The notes beneath the pieces are model-generated. The model had not been told where the DNA came from, made no database searches, and saw only the letters and a list, made by a program, of their open reading frames with translations. The position numbers were made by a program, and so were the translations under genes. A stretch of DNA of 64,000 bases from Sesamum alatum (lineage: Eukaryota > Streptophyta > Magnoliopsida > Lamiales > Pedaliaceae), in contig JACGWO010000012.1 of NCBI GenBank assembly GCA_034509735.1, forward strand, positions 6,198,367 to 6,262,366, written 5' to 3'. The stretch's first letter is position 1. The number at the start of each line of letters is the position of its first letter. Of this stretch, positions 1 through 10,960 are shown piece after piece.

Positions 1-1388
1 CACCCCTTGAGGGGTCTTAGTGAAATATTTTTCAGGGGGTATTAGTGTAAGCTTTGCTTTTAAATAAGAGATGTAGTTGTAATACAATTATAACCTCAGG
101 GGTGTAGCTATAATTTAACAAAAAACAATGAATATTTGTATAATTGAATCTAACATCAGGAGTGTCACTGTAATTTACCGTAAATATAATTATCCCTTAA
201 TATTATCCATGTGATATGATGCTTCTCACCAGTTTGATTCCAACCCAATGCCAACAATGGACATTACGTGAAAGAAACAATCACTACCACTATTAGGGTC
301 GGTCCAATTTCATTTTTTTCCACACAATAATATAAGTCAAAAAATTTATAATATTTCCCACAATATACAAATCATTACTTCCTACATCACGTCCGAATAT
401 ATATCCTTGAGAAATTATTAATTTAAAGATCAGGTGGACGATTACGCGTTACACCATAATTAATTGTTTCTCAAGTTTCAACATTAAAATAAATTAATAA
501 TAATCATGAATATACATTACGTTGTTCATAATTTAGATTAGAACATTAATTGTATGCTGACTGTTCCAAATTGACCAAAATGTTTGCTTAAAAACAATGT
601 GACTTTAAAATGAATTAATTAAAATAATTTATCCTAATATTAAGTCTACATCATTTTATTTTTATGGAAGAATGCTTATTACTCCATATATTAATGTAAT
701 GATATTACTATTATTGAAAGTTTTTTGAATTGGAAGCGATTGATTTTATTAATCGAAAGTAAAATGATTATATTCAGTTCTGTCGGCTATCAATATCGAA
801 CAGAGACAATTACAAATAATTATATTAATAATAGCACATAACTAACACGTAACTATTACAGCAGCAAATAATACCCCTATTATACAGTAGAGCAACATCA
901 ACCCACGCAAGGATTTGAACCTATGACATGGAGCCTCAACTTTGCAAATTAAATCAGACCTCATCGGTTATTATTACTAAAAGTTAAACATTTAATTTTT
1001 TAATTGACGTGCCCAAATGCTACTTTAGCGTAGGAATATGCTAAAAGGATAAGGCAACTGCATTCCCCAGTATTCAGTGGTTCAAATCACAAGTTCAATT
1101 ATTTAATCATAGGTTGATAGAGTAATTAAGATGAATATGAGCCTGTGGACACAATGATAGGCCCAGAGACCGAGACTGGATAAAATTGTCTAAATTTTCA
1201 AAGGATGTATTGATCAAGATTACAAGTACAATTACTCAATTGTGAAAAATTATTTCCCGACTCAAATTTGGACCGAATTAAATTAATCACATAACAAGTA
1301 TAATACAATTACTTTATAATAAGAGTTCTCACATCGAAATTCGAGTTCGTGTACACTGTACAAATTCTATAAACCATAACTTGGAGCT
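1..1388. other. AT-rich intergenic DNA with a MITE remnant
   Basis: No gene is visible. Bases 1 to about 180 are the right part of a MITE, cut by the window edge. They resemble 10344-10527 (same 'ccttgaggggt', 'caggggg' and 'ctgtaatttac' blocks) and, on the other strand, 39686-39942. The rest is AT-rich sequence. A B-box-like motif near 905-925 (minus strand) and another near 1075-1090 resemble tRNA-derived SINE promoters, but no complete SINE or tRNA fold could be drawn. Confidence 0.5.
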
Positions 1389-1532
1389 TATTTGTGTACA
1401 ATTTACCAGCGAATAAGAAAAAACAATCGCTGTAATACAAGAATAGAACTACACACAAATAGTAATAACAATACTTCTCTACTTGCTGCCATGTATATTA
1501 CAATTTCCATGGCAGGAGAGGGGTGTGAAACT

Positions 1533-4500
1533 TTAGATATTGATCCTCCTCCGATAAACGTATGACCTGTTGAAACAAACAAAGCCGGCGAATCCAGCAG
1601 CACTAATTCCTGCCAGCAGCCAGTAAAAGTAGTCAAGATGTGCCCGGTTCAAGTTGTCCGCGAACCAACCATCTTGCCCATTGGCACTCGTCAGTTTCTG
1701 GATTGAAGATACGAGGAAACTGCTTAAAAGGCTGCCTACTCCAAGTATGCTAAGGTACATTGCGAGACCAATGCTTTTCAGTTCACTGGGGACTTGATCA
1801 TAGAAGAACTCTTGAAGGCCCACCATGGCGAAAACGTCAGAAGATGCAGATAACACATACTGCGGTGCCAGCCACCACACACTCATCGGAATCAGGGTGT
1901 TTGGCATATCAACCAGCCCGTATTCACGAGCAAGAGCAAGACGTTTCCGCTCAATGAAAGCTGCAATCACTATGGAAGTTGAAGACAATAATAATCCAGT
2001 CCCAATCCTTTGAAGCATTGATATGCCAGATGGATTCTTGGTAATAGCTCTGGCAATTGGGACGAACACACGATCGTATAGTACAAGGGAGACTGTAATG
2101 GTGACAGTTATGAAACACTGCTGCAGTGAAGCAGCTGGTAATTCAAAGCCGCCAATGAGGTGGCGGTCTACTGTAGCTGCTTGCTTGGTGAAAAGAGTTG
2201 CAGGCTGTGAATATATAATGGAGTATCCCAAACATGCTAACCATATGGGAACAAGCCTGAGAAGTGACTTTGCATCTTCAACGTCCGTGACGCTGCAGAT
2301 TTTCTCATTGATCGAACCATCAGGTGCAAGTAATGCTTTGTCCAAAAACCTATTAGAAGGCCAATATTAGTATGCAAACTACCAAACACAAACAGCCCAG
2401 AATGCAAACAAAAAAGATAGTGCAACTCAGATACCAGAAATGTAAAACCTTCTGTCCCAATGGACATCAAGAATCTGCGATCTTAAATGGAAAATATGGG
2501 ATAAGAATCATTGATGCATTGACTTACTTGAATTGAGCACAACCCTCCTGCGGCAGAATTCCCTGACCTTCCTCATCAATGGATAGAGCTACAGGATCAG
2601 CCTTCCAATTTTTTGCTGCTTTGATGAAAACTCTATGAATTCTCACAAATGGGTTCTTTCCATGAGTGTTGACACGGAATCGGTAAGTCATAGTTCCGGA
2701 CAAGAATAAAAGTAGTGCAAGGCACATGACAATAGCAGGGATTCCAAATCCAAGCACCCAACTCACGTTTTCTTGAATGTAGGTCAAGATCAAGAGAGGT
2801 ACCAAAATACCTCCAGCAGAAAAACAAGTCCACCAATTGAAGAATGAGCTTTTTGCTTTACATTCATCTTCATCTTCCTCATCAAACTGATCGGCTCCAA
2901 AAGCTTGCAGACAAGGTGTGAGCCCTCCTTGCGCTAATGAAACTAAGTAAAAAGAGAAGAAGAAGAAGACAATCTGAAGGTCAGGTGGTGAACATCGTAA
3001 CTTATTGGCGGCAGGTTTGCATTGAGAAGAGTCGGATGAAAGCGAAGCTGATAGGGACAAGAAGCTAAGCCCCTGTAGGGCAACAAAATCCAAAAGTGAA
3101 ATTAATCAGCAATTCCAGATGAAGGCAGCGATATGTACGAGAAGATACTAAAACAAGAGCCAAAGAATTCTAGTCAAGTAAGAACTACACAATGAACTGC
3201 AACTTGAGTTTCTCTCAATTTTCATTTACTTTTTTTTTTTTTTTTACAAGCTCTCAATTTTCATTTACTGTCATCAACAAGGTTTTCATTTTCAGAAAGA
3301 CATCAAGAGAACTAATATCCGTTGGAGAGACTAAAGGGGTGATTGCACTAATTTTTACTTTCCGGGTGTAAATAAACTTAAGGGATGTTTGCAATAATTT
3401 TTACTTTCTTGGTCTAAAGAAGTTAAAAAATAAATCTTAAGTTAAGTAATAATAAAATTTAAGAGTTTTAATAAATAAAAGTTCAAAATAGAAAAAGAAA
3501 AATAAAGTTCCAGTATTTGGAAAAACAATATTATAATGAGATCAACCTAGGACAGAGGACTTATCGCGATGCCCGCGGACCAATTTACGATGTCTCCGTC
3601 GCTGACGTTCGTCAAGTTAATTTAAACACATTAAAAAACCTAAATACAAAATCAAAAATACTTTTTCGAATAAGTTAATAAACACTTATTTTAGGACCTG
3701 TCAACACTTCATAAAGCGAGTTTGCGGACAAAATAGAAAATACCATTATATGAAAGCATAGTAAGTAGGGTCTATAAACAAAAGGGGACCTATCAGTAAA
3801 GACTTCAAAGTTAAATAGCTAATTTACCACCCAAGTCTTTTTGAGAACTAGACATGACAACAGACGGGGTCACTTTCACGATTAAGCTAGTATCTACTTC
3901 AAGTTGCTTACAGAAACAGCATAAATCATTTTTACCTCGACATTTAATTACTATTTGCGTCTCGTTTTAAAAATATCGTGAATACTACAAATATCCTGCA
4001 CTTTTACTGGTTGAATGTAGCTGTCAAATAGAAAGGTTAATTACTAATAAATAATACAATCCTCGTACCAGAGATAACAAAGTTAATAGAAAGGTTAACT
4101 ACTTAAGCTAAGTATTTCATAAGCCCAAAATAAACAAGTTTTATGGATAAGATTAACTCATAAACAACGCTAAAAAAGAAAAGAGTATACGTAGACAGAG
4201 GCAATAGCGTGTGGGAGGGTATTAACTATTAAGCAACTGTTTTGAAACTAACCGAGATGTAAAGAACACAGGAAACAATGATCATCCGGAATCGGCCGGC
4301 GAACGAGTCAGCCACGAATCCACCCAGAATTGGGAGAAGCGACGACGTTCCAAACCACGCATTCAACACAGACGCAGCGGTGGCGGTTGATTGTCCCAAC
4401 GGTCCAGTCAAATAACTGACTAAATTCGCACTTATTCCGTAATAAGCCAGTCTCTCCGCCACTCCAGCACCTAAAAGAAAAACAGCAGATGGAATAAATA

Positions 4501-4701
4501 AACACACGAGAATACAAATTCTCACGATCAAAACGATGTAACTCTAGCAGTATCGTACCTATGATGAAAGAAGAGGATTTCCAGCAGCCGGATTTCGACC
4601 GGACGGCGGAGCGGCCCTTGCAGTCGACGGAGCCAGGGACGACGTCATCGAGCAGCGGGATCTCCGCCTCAGAGATTTCATCTCCGGTGGCTATAATGAT
4701 A

Positions 4702-4706
<5 letters not shown>
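1533..4706 (-). CDS. NPF-a: NRT1/PTR family (NPF5-like) membrane transporter
   Basis: Proton-coupled oligopeptide/nitrate-type major-facilitator transporter of the plant NPF family, expected in a cell membrane. Substrate cannot be read from sequence; subfamily 5 (NPF5.10-like) fits best. Exons on the minus strand: 4706-4559, 4470-4253, 3072-2528 and 2349-1533. All introns are GT-AG and the exon sum is 1728 nt, giving 575 residues plus stop. Visible family blocks are the AER-AYYGIS segment at the start of helix 1 (residues 54-62), [12 protein letters not shown] (about 99-110), GADQFDEED and FFNWW in exon 3, and a long exon 4 with LFTKQAAT and the typical FYDQVP loop. The first Glu of the helix-1 ExxER motif is Gly (GVAER, residues 52-56). 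Intron 2 is 1180 bp, against 160 bp in NPF-b. No frameshift or stop is seen, so the gene looks functional. The ATG at 4706 is chosen because the duplicate starts at the same residue. Confidence 0.9.
3073..4252 (-). other. Expanded intron 2 of NPF-a
   Basis: The intron ends match NPF-b intron 2 (30962-31121) for about 35 bp at the 3' splice side and about 120 bp at the 5' splice side. Roughly 1 kb between about 3107 and 4132 has no counterpart there. This extra DNA is AT-rich, with a short poly-T run (3230-3245) and a GC-richer patch near 3560-3605. No transposon ends were recognised. Confidence 0.6.

Positions 4707-4744
<38 letters not shown>
4707..4744. repeat. (TC)n microsatellite directly upstream of the NPF-a start codon
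   Basis: About 19 TC dinucleotides abut the ATG at 4706, so on the coding strand they form a (GA)n tract in the 5' UTR. The tract is shorter in NPF-b (31567-31584). GA/TC tracts are common in plant core promoters and 5' UTRs; a regulatory role is inference only. Confidence 0.85.
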
Positions 4745-4747
<3 letters not shown>

Positions 4748-4941
4748 GTTGTGTGTGTCTCTGCTGCAGAGATCCTAAGGGGCATTTATCCTGAGAAATT
4801 GGGTGCGCATTGTGCTTTTCCTATTGTTTAGATGGGCCCAACTTTTTTAATATTATACAGTGTATTTAATTTCAATGTTAGGCCATGTTGTTCCCAGTTC
4901 TTATCCGCCCCCTACGCCTTCTTTCTCTCATTTTATTATGA

Positions 4942-5258
4942 GAAAATTGTAATTTTAGTTCCAAGATGTAGGGTAGTTTGCAATATCAGTCTCATATTTT
5001 TTGAAATAGGCAACATTAATCTCATATTTTAGGAATATGTCGCAAAGTTAGTCCCATCATAGCGATATTAGTCTCACACTTTAGGAAAATATTGCGAAAT
5101 TAGTCCTAAAGTTTGTCCCAAAAGTAGCAAATTTTTTTACGATGGGACTAATTTTGCAATGTTTTCCTAAAGTGTGGAACTAATATTGGCTATTTCAGGA
5201 AGTATGAGACTAATATTGCAAACCACCATATATTTTGGGACCAAAATTGTAATTTTTC
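4942..5258. repeat. Palindromic MITE-like element upstream of NPF-a
   Basis: The sequence folds back on itself. The left arm (from 4942, with 'tttgcaatatcagtctcata') pairs with the right arm ending at 5258 ('tatgagactaatattgcaaa'), with arms of about 150 bp. It starts 236 bp upstream of the NPF-a ATG and is not seen at the matching place beside NPF-b. No clean target-site duplication was found, so the superfamily is open. Confidence 0.7.
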
Positions 5259-5330
5259 TTATATTATCATAATATATATATATATATGAATATATACATA
5301 CATATTTATACATATACACTAGTATCTCTA

Positions 5331-6945
5331 TCTATACTTATACTGCTAAAAAGAAAAGAGATGTTACAGACACAAAGGTGGCAATTCTGACACTGCTGCA
5401 CTAATTTTCGTGATATCAAAAGGTTCATTCAATTGATAAGATAATTAATTTATTCAATTTTTTAAAATTTTACATTAACTTTTTTTTTTTGTTTTGAAAA
5501 TATGTTTTACATTAATTGAAGTGCTCAATTAATATGTATTACATATTTTATTCTTATCTATAATATATTTTAATATATAAAAGATAATTTATTATATAAA
5601 TAATTATATATACACTCCTCACCTATTGTCTTTTTACACAAAGTATTCATGCCTTTTGAATAATTAAAAAAATCATTCCCGACACATTTTAAAAATTCAA
5701 AAATGCCTCTATTGACCCGGTCAAATTTTAATATAATTTTTAAAGAACATATATGCCCTCAAAAGTGTTTTGTAATTACCAAAATGTAGAGAAGGTATTA
5801 AAATAATATTTATGGAGATGAGTAATATAACCCTTATATATTTTTAAGTATTTATACTAATTTTTTATTTAAGTTTAAATTATTTGTTTAATTTTGTAAT
5901 TGAATCTCTATATAAGCTACACCTTTTAATAATTGAAATATTAAATTATTCAATTAATATATTAATAAAACTAGTTACTAGATTATAAGTTTAAATTAAA
6001 AAATTATTACACTTATATAAATTATTTAAATTAAAAGATTATCTATCCTCTACTTTTATTTATAACTAATATTTACAAAAATTAATAAATTATAATTCAA
6101 AATAATTTATATATTTTATATAAATTGTATTATAATTAATAAAAATCAATAATTTATTTATTACAATGATATTTTAAATTGTTACTATATATATATATAT
6201 TTATTTTTTTTTTGAAAAAATTGTCCCTTTTTTTAAACCCCCTCCCTCAAACTCACTACGATGCCTACCCCTAACCCCCGCTTGCACCCTTGTCCTCTCT
6301 TCGTTTGAGCCCTCTCCGCCTGCGCCCAGCCTCTCTTACGCGTTCGTTGCCGCTTAGCCTTCCCCCTCCTTCCCCTTTGTCTGATATATATATATATATA
6401 TATGTATAACTTATTAATTTAATAAATTTTAAATATAAATAAAAATAGAGAATAAATTATTTTTTAATTTTAAAATTTTAAAATAATTTATACAAATTTG
6501 ATAATTTTTAATTTAAATTTGTAATTTAGTAACTAATTTTTATTAATATATTAGTTAAAATATTTTATTTTAATTATTAAAAGGTGTAAATTTGTATAGA
6601 GATTCAACAAAAAAGAAGTTGATAAAATAATTTAAATTTAAATTAAAATTTATATAAATAATAAAAATTATATGGGTCATATCACTCATCCCATAAAACA
6701 TTACTTTGACACCCCTCTACTTTTAGTAATTACAGAAACACCCCTGAGAGTATTTATGTCAGTAAAAATGTATTTAAAATTTGGCTAAGTCAAAAGGCAA
6801 TTCTTTTTGTTTAAATTGCTGTCAGGGGTGATTTTTGTAATTTTTCAAAAGGTATGGATGGTTTGTGCAAAAGAACAAATAGATGAAAGGGGTGTAAATA
6901 TAATTATCCTTTTATTATATGCACGGTGCGTACCACAACGACTAG
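5331..6945 (+). mobile_element. Non-autonomous Helitron carrying a nested Mutator-like element
   Basis: The 5' end is TCTATACT preceded by A, and the 3' end is 'ccacaacgaCTAG' followed by T. This is the A|TC...CTRR|T arrangement of Helitrons. The Helitron sequence itself is only 5331-5597 plus 6911-6945 and matches the short Helitron at 10961-11240 (shared 'ttattatatgcacg...gaCTAG' tail). The middle is a separate later insertion (5598-6910). No Rep/helicase coding sequence is present. Confidence 0.75.
5598..6910. mobile_element. Mutator-like long inverted-repeat element with GC-rich core
   Basis: An exact 10-bp duplication, TTTATTATAT, flanks it (5588-5597 and 6911-6920). The empty site is visible in the related Helitron near 11200-11210. 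The outer arms are long, imperfect inverted repeats; for example left 'tgtaattaccaaaatgtaga' mirrors right 'ctacttttagtaattaca'. The arms are AT-rich. The centre (about 6225-6380) is a pyrimidine/GC-rich insert of unknown origin, flanked by (TA)n on the left and right. It encodes no convincing protein. Target-site length and long TIRs point to the Mutator superfamily, possibly Pack-MULE-like. Confidence 0.75.
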
Positions 6946-6956
6946 TACTATTAATT

Positions 6957-7181
6957 AAAAAATAAGTGTTATAGACACAAATTGATTATTTTGACACCGT
7001 TATCCCAATTTTTATGATCTTAACTATGCCTATAAAATAATTAATTTGTACGATTTTTCAAGTTTTAAGTTAGTTTTCTTTTTATATTTATCTATTATTA
7101 TTATTTTTTTAATGTGAAGTGTTAGTTTATATATTTTATTTTCATTATGTAGAAACAGCATGCCACGACTGCTAATCTATT
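6957..7181 (+). mobile_element. Helitron-like remnant
   Basis: The sequence 'gttatagacacaaatt...ttttgacaccg' and the end 'catgccacgactgCTAA|T' match the Helitron family at 10961-11240, with a CTAA 3' terminus. The 5' TC end is not preserved. Confidence 0.5.
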
Positions 7182-7442
7182 AAAATTCAAATCTCATAGA
7201 ATAATTAATTCGATTCTTAGAATATTGATTGAATAGAATATTCTTCAATATATTTATTATTTATTTAACAAGATGACTTTATATTCGATCAATGTATTCC
7301 ATTAATTATTTTCTGCTTATGTACATTTGAAATTAATATATCTTATTAGTTTTGATCAATTATTATTATTCTTATCTTTCATTTATTTATATATATATAT
7401 ATAATTTAAGTTATGCACATGCATCGAATGTATTCGATTCGC

Positions 7443-7459
7443 TAATAATAATAATAATA

Positions 7460-7493
<34 letters not shown>
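7443..7493. repeat. (AAT)n microsatellite
   Basis: About 17 imperfect AAT/ATA trinucleotides, interrupted once by 'tag'. Confidence 0.9.
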
Positions 7494-7494
<1 letters not shown>

Positions 7495-7495
7495 T

Positions 7496-7985
7496 TGTAC
7501 TATTATAAAGAGAAGAGGTCTTATAGATACAAAATGGTAGTTTTTATATGTCCACACCAACTTATTATAATAACAAAAATGTCCTTTAATTTTTCAACTC
7601 ATGTAATTGAATTAAGTATTTAATTAAGTCCCTTTAGAAAATTATGTCCATGCAATTACATGTACCCAAAAATTAAACTTACTCCCATTTTGTTTAAGTT
7701 TATTGTCAATTGAAATGAAAATAATAAATTAGTATTTGTGTTGCATGTATATATAATCGTTATCATCAATATAACAAATATTCTACAAAGATTCAATTTT
7801 TAAATTTAATTTGAATAAAATATTGTATTGATAATTAATGCATTAGAAAAAATTACCAGACAAATTTTATATGTGAAATTGTAAAATAATGATAAATTTT
7901 AAAATACAAAAATAAATTATGAATTTCAATAAAATAAAAGTATTATTAATAATTACGCGCGACAGATACTACGTACCACAATTTC
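7496..7985 (+). mobile_element. Degenerate Helitron-like copy
   Basis: It begins like the Helitron at 32206-32645 ('tactattataaag.gaagagg', then 'gtagtttt' and 'cttattataataac') and ends with 'gcgcgacagatactacgtaccac', matching that copy's 'gcgcgcaggtactgcgtgccac'. The terminal CTAG is lost. Confidence 0.5.
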
Positions 7986-8455
7986 TTATAATAAGTAATA
8001 ATAAACTAATGGAAAAGAGCCGTGCTTAAGAATGAAAGGTAGAGTGAGGTGGTTAAGCGAATTGGTGGAAGTTAAATGAAGAAGCGTTACTACAGTTACA
8101 GACGTTTAAAAAAATTGACCTAATCAAGAGTCGTGGACGTTACAGTTACGGACGTTTAAATGATTGAAAATCCTAGGTATAAATAAATATAATTGGTCGA
8201 ATTATTCATGCTTTCTTACTAGTGTTTCAAATGATATCCACTTGTCATGTCTCAATTTTATTTAATTCATTTTTTTATTAAAATACCTTAAACTAAAGCA
8301 TGTTTGTTTTTTCTGTTTTTGAATAATCTCAATGTGACAAATGTTGCTGACATGTTGACATAAAGGAATCATAGTCATCAATTATAATTAAAATTTGAAA
8401 ATATTAAATAAATAATCTTCTAAGTGCTTCTCAATTATGTCACTCTGATCAACTA
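7986..8455. other. Intergenic spacer, nothing recognised
   Basis: AT-rich DNA without an open frame or transposon ends. A short direct repeat around 'gttacagttacrgacgtttaaa' occurs at about 8090 and 8140. Confidence 0.5.
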
Positions 8456-9924
8456 CCTATACTAATATATAGGGTTAAATACACTTTGCACCCCTGAATT
8501 ATACATATAGTCGTATTTAGGCCCCTAAAATATGAAAGGTAACAAAAAGGCCCCTCATGATATGAATTAATTTTTTTATGACGAAAATGTTCTTATTGTT
8601 TCCACCCTAAAATATGTCTATTTCAATCATTCCCCTAAAACATAATTTGAATTATTGTAAAAATTATATTTAACATAAATACTATCCAAAAATTATTATT
8701 TTTATAATTAGTATAGAATCTATATAAACTCTATAAATTTACAGTCCTTATATTTTTCTACATAACTGTTTAAAAAATTACATAATTTTTGCTTGTATTG
8801 TTATACATATATTGAAGTTTTTTTTAAAAATAAGATTATTGATACAATTTTAAAATATTACATCGAACATAATACACTATAAAATATGCAAATCTATAAT
8901 ATAATTAATTTATAATATTGTATAATATTTTGAGTAATAATATGACATAATTTAATTATGCGTACATATAAAAAAGTATGTTATATAACCCATACTGCAC
9001 ACACCAATTATACTGTACGGACGTTCCACTTGCTATATAATCGATTCTGGTCCGACAAAACTCGATCTAGGCTAAATTTTTTTGCATTTATCTTGTCATA
9101 TAATCGATTCTGGTCCGACGAAATTCGATCTGACTAAAAAAGTATGTTTAAATTTTATGGGTTATATAACATACTTTTTATATGTACGCATAATTAAATT
9201 ATGTCATATCATTACTCAAAATATTATAGAATATTATAAAATAATTATATTATAGGTTTTCATATTTTATAGTGCATTATGTTCGATATAATATTTTAAA
9301 ATTATATCAATAATTTTATTTTTTGAAAAAAGTTCAACATATATATAACATTACAAGCAAAAATTATGAAATTTTTAAACTTGCAGTTATGTAAAAAAAT
9401 ATAAGGACTGCAAATTTATAGAGTTTATATAGATTCTATACTAATTATAAAAATAATAAATTTTGGATAGTATTTATATTAAATATAATTTTTATAATAA
9501 TTCAAATTATGTTTTGGGGGAATGATTGAAATAGACATATTTTAGGGGTGGAAACAACAAGGACATTTTTGTCATAAAAAAATTAATCCATATCATGAGG
9601 GCCTTTTTTGTTACCTTTCATACTTTAGGGGCTTAAATACGACTACATGCATAGTTTAGGGGTGCAAAATGTATTTAACCCTAATATATATATATATATA
9701 TATGTATATAAAGGCGTTTTTCATTCACAAACGATTATTTATGACACCGTAATAATTTTTTTTTTGATTTGTCAATAATACATTTAAATTAATTTTCTTT
9801 TATTTCCTTTTTTAAAAAAGTATGATGTATTGATTTATATATTTTATTATTATTTATAATATGTTTTAAAGAGTAAAAGATTATTTATGAAACGCACACA
9901 AATACGGCGTGCCATGATAGCTAA
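8456..9924 (+). mobile_element. Helitron-like element split by a foldback insertion
   Basis: A Helitron 5' start ('cctatactaatatat', near 8456) and a Helitron tail ('cggcgtgccatgatagCTAA|T', ending 9924) lie on either side of the foldback element at 8471-9682. Joined, the flanks are about 255 bp, close to the 280-bp copy at 10961-11240. The 5' end is slightly altered (CC instead of TC). Confidence 0.5.
8471..9682. mobile_element. Long inverted-repeat (foldback) element
   Basis: The left arm 8471-8993 and right arm 9157-9682 are inverted copies of about 525 bp with only scattered mismatches. Termini are AGGGTTAAATACA and TGTATTTAACCCT, and both arms carry 'tttaggcccctaaaatatg'-type blocks. 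The 160-bp spacer contains a direct repeat of about 35 bp ('atataatcgattctggtc' at 9035 and 9098). Flanks read AATATAT on both sides, but they are simple sequence, so the target-site duplication is uncertain. No protein is encoded. A transcript would form a very long hairpin. Confidence 0.8.
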
Positions 9925-10268
9925 TACAAAAATAGAAAGTCCATCTACACCGTTGGTTAGTGAAACCGCTACACTGATTTTTAAATATAACAATTATACT
10001 CCTAATTAGGTAATTTTAAAAATTAATTATAATTACTATTTTTAATAAAAATAACTCCACGTCATTTTAATACTATTATACAATCCTTTTATTGTGTCGA
10101 TGATACATTAAGTTTGTATTCTTTTGTTTCTCTCTCTCTTCTTTTTTTTAAGAAATTCGTTTATATATTTTATTTTTATTTATAATATATTTAAAATGTG
10201 AAAGGCCTCTATCCTATCAATTTGTTGGCTTATTTAATGGCGTGCCACGAGGCTTAATATTTCAAAAA
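9925..10268. other. Helitron-like remnants and spacer
   Basis: Weak Helitron-family similarity: 'ccgctacactgattttt' near 9966 and 'ggcgtgccacgaggcttaat' near 10240. No complete termini. Confidence 0.4.
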
Positions 10269-10527
10269 GGGTAAATTACATTGACATACTCTGAGGTTAG
10301 GTCAAATAACACAAACACCCCATGTCTTTTGCATAATTACAGCCACACTCCTTGAGGGGTGTTAGTGTCATATTTTTCAGGGGGTATTAGTATAAGCTTT
10401 GCCTTTGAATAAGGGGTGTAGTTGTAATACAATTATAACCTCAAGGGGTGTAGCTGTAATTTTACAAAAAATAGAGGGTGTTTGTGTATTTTAATCTAAT
10501 ATTAAGGGATGTCATTGTAATTTACGC
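10269..10527. mobile_element. MITE, GGGTAAATTACA family
   Basis: Starts GGGTAAATTACA and ends TGTAATTTACGC, an imperfect terminal inverted repeat. Flanking 9-mers are TTTCAAAAA (10260-10268) and CTTCAAAAA (10528-10536), 8 of 9 identical, consistent with a Mutator-type 9-bp duplication. Internal repeats of 'gaggggtgttagtg' and 'ggggtgtagctgtaat' match copies at 1-180 and 39686-39942. Confidence 0.65.
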
Positions 10528-10687
10528 CTTCAAAAATTATATTCATAAAAAATACCAACTATCTATCTAAAATTTAAAGGTCAATTAGATGATTATTATT
10601 ATTATTATTTTTTTTTTTATAATGAGCGATGAACTATTAATTTGAAAGTACAATAATGTTTCTAAAGCGATCAATTGCTTATTATCT

Positions 10688-10960
10688 ATACCATTATATA
10701 AAGCAAACTCTATTTACACTAATAAATGACGGTTACTTACACCGCTACGCCAAATTCAAAAATTACAAAAAATATCCTTATGTATGTACCTATCTATACT
10801 ATCTATACTTCTATATTATCTATATTATTATATAAAGCAAACCATGTTTTCACTAATAAATAGCAGTTACTTACACCGCTATTTCAAATTTTAAAATTAC
10901 CAAAAATATCATTATGTAATATATCTATCTATCTATCTATCTATCTATACTATCTATACT
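10688..10960 (+). repeat. Two tandem Helitron 5'-end fragments and a (TCTA)n tract
   Basis: Two related segments start at about 10688 and 10811. Each contains 'attatataaagcaaac' followed by 'ggttacttacaccgct' or 'cagttacttacaccgct'. They are separated and followed by TCTA repeats (10920-10950). They look like partial Helitron copies stacked head to tail before the complete copy. Confidence 0.55.

Noticed and set aside
905..925. B-box-like motif considered as a tRNA gene
   Set aside because: No acceptor stem or anticodon arm could be formed.
1760..2370. Plus-strand frames across NPF-a (and 29708-30238 across NPF-b)
   Set aside because: They mirror exon 4 of the transporters in another frame.
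7352..7540. Plus-strand frame rich in Ile and Tyr
   Set aside because: Translation of the (AAT)n microsatellite.
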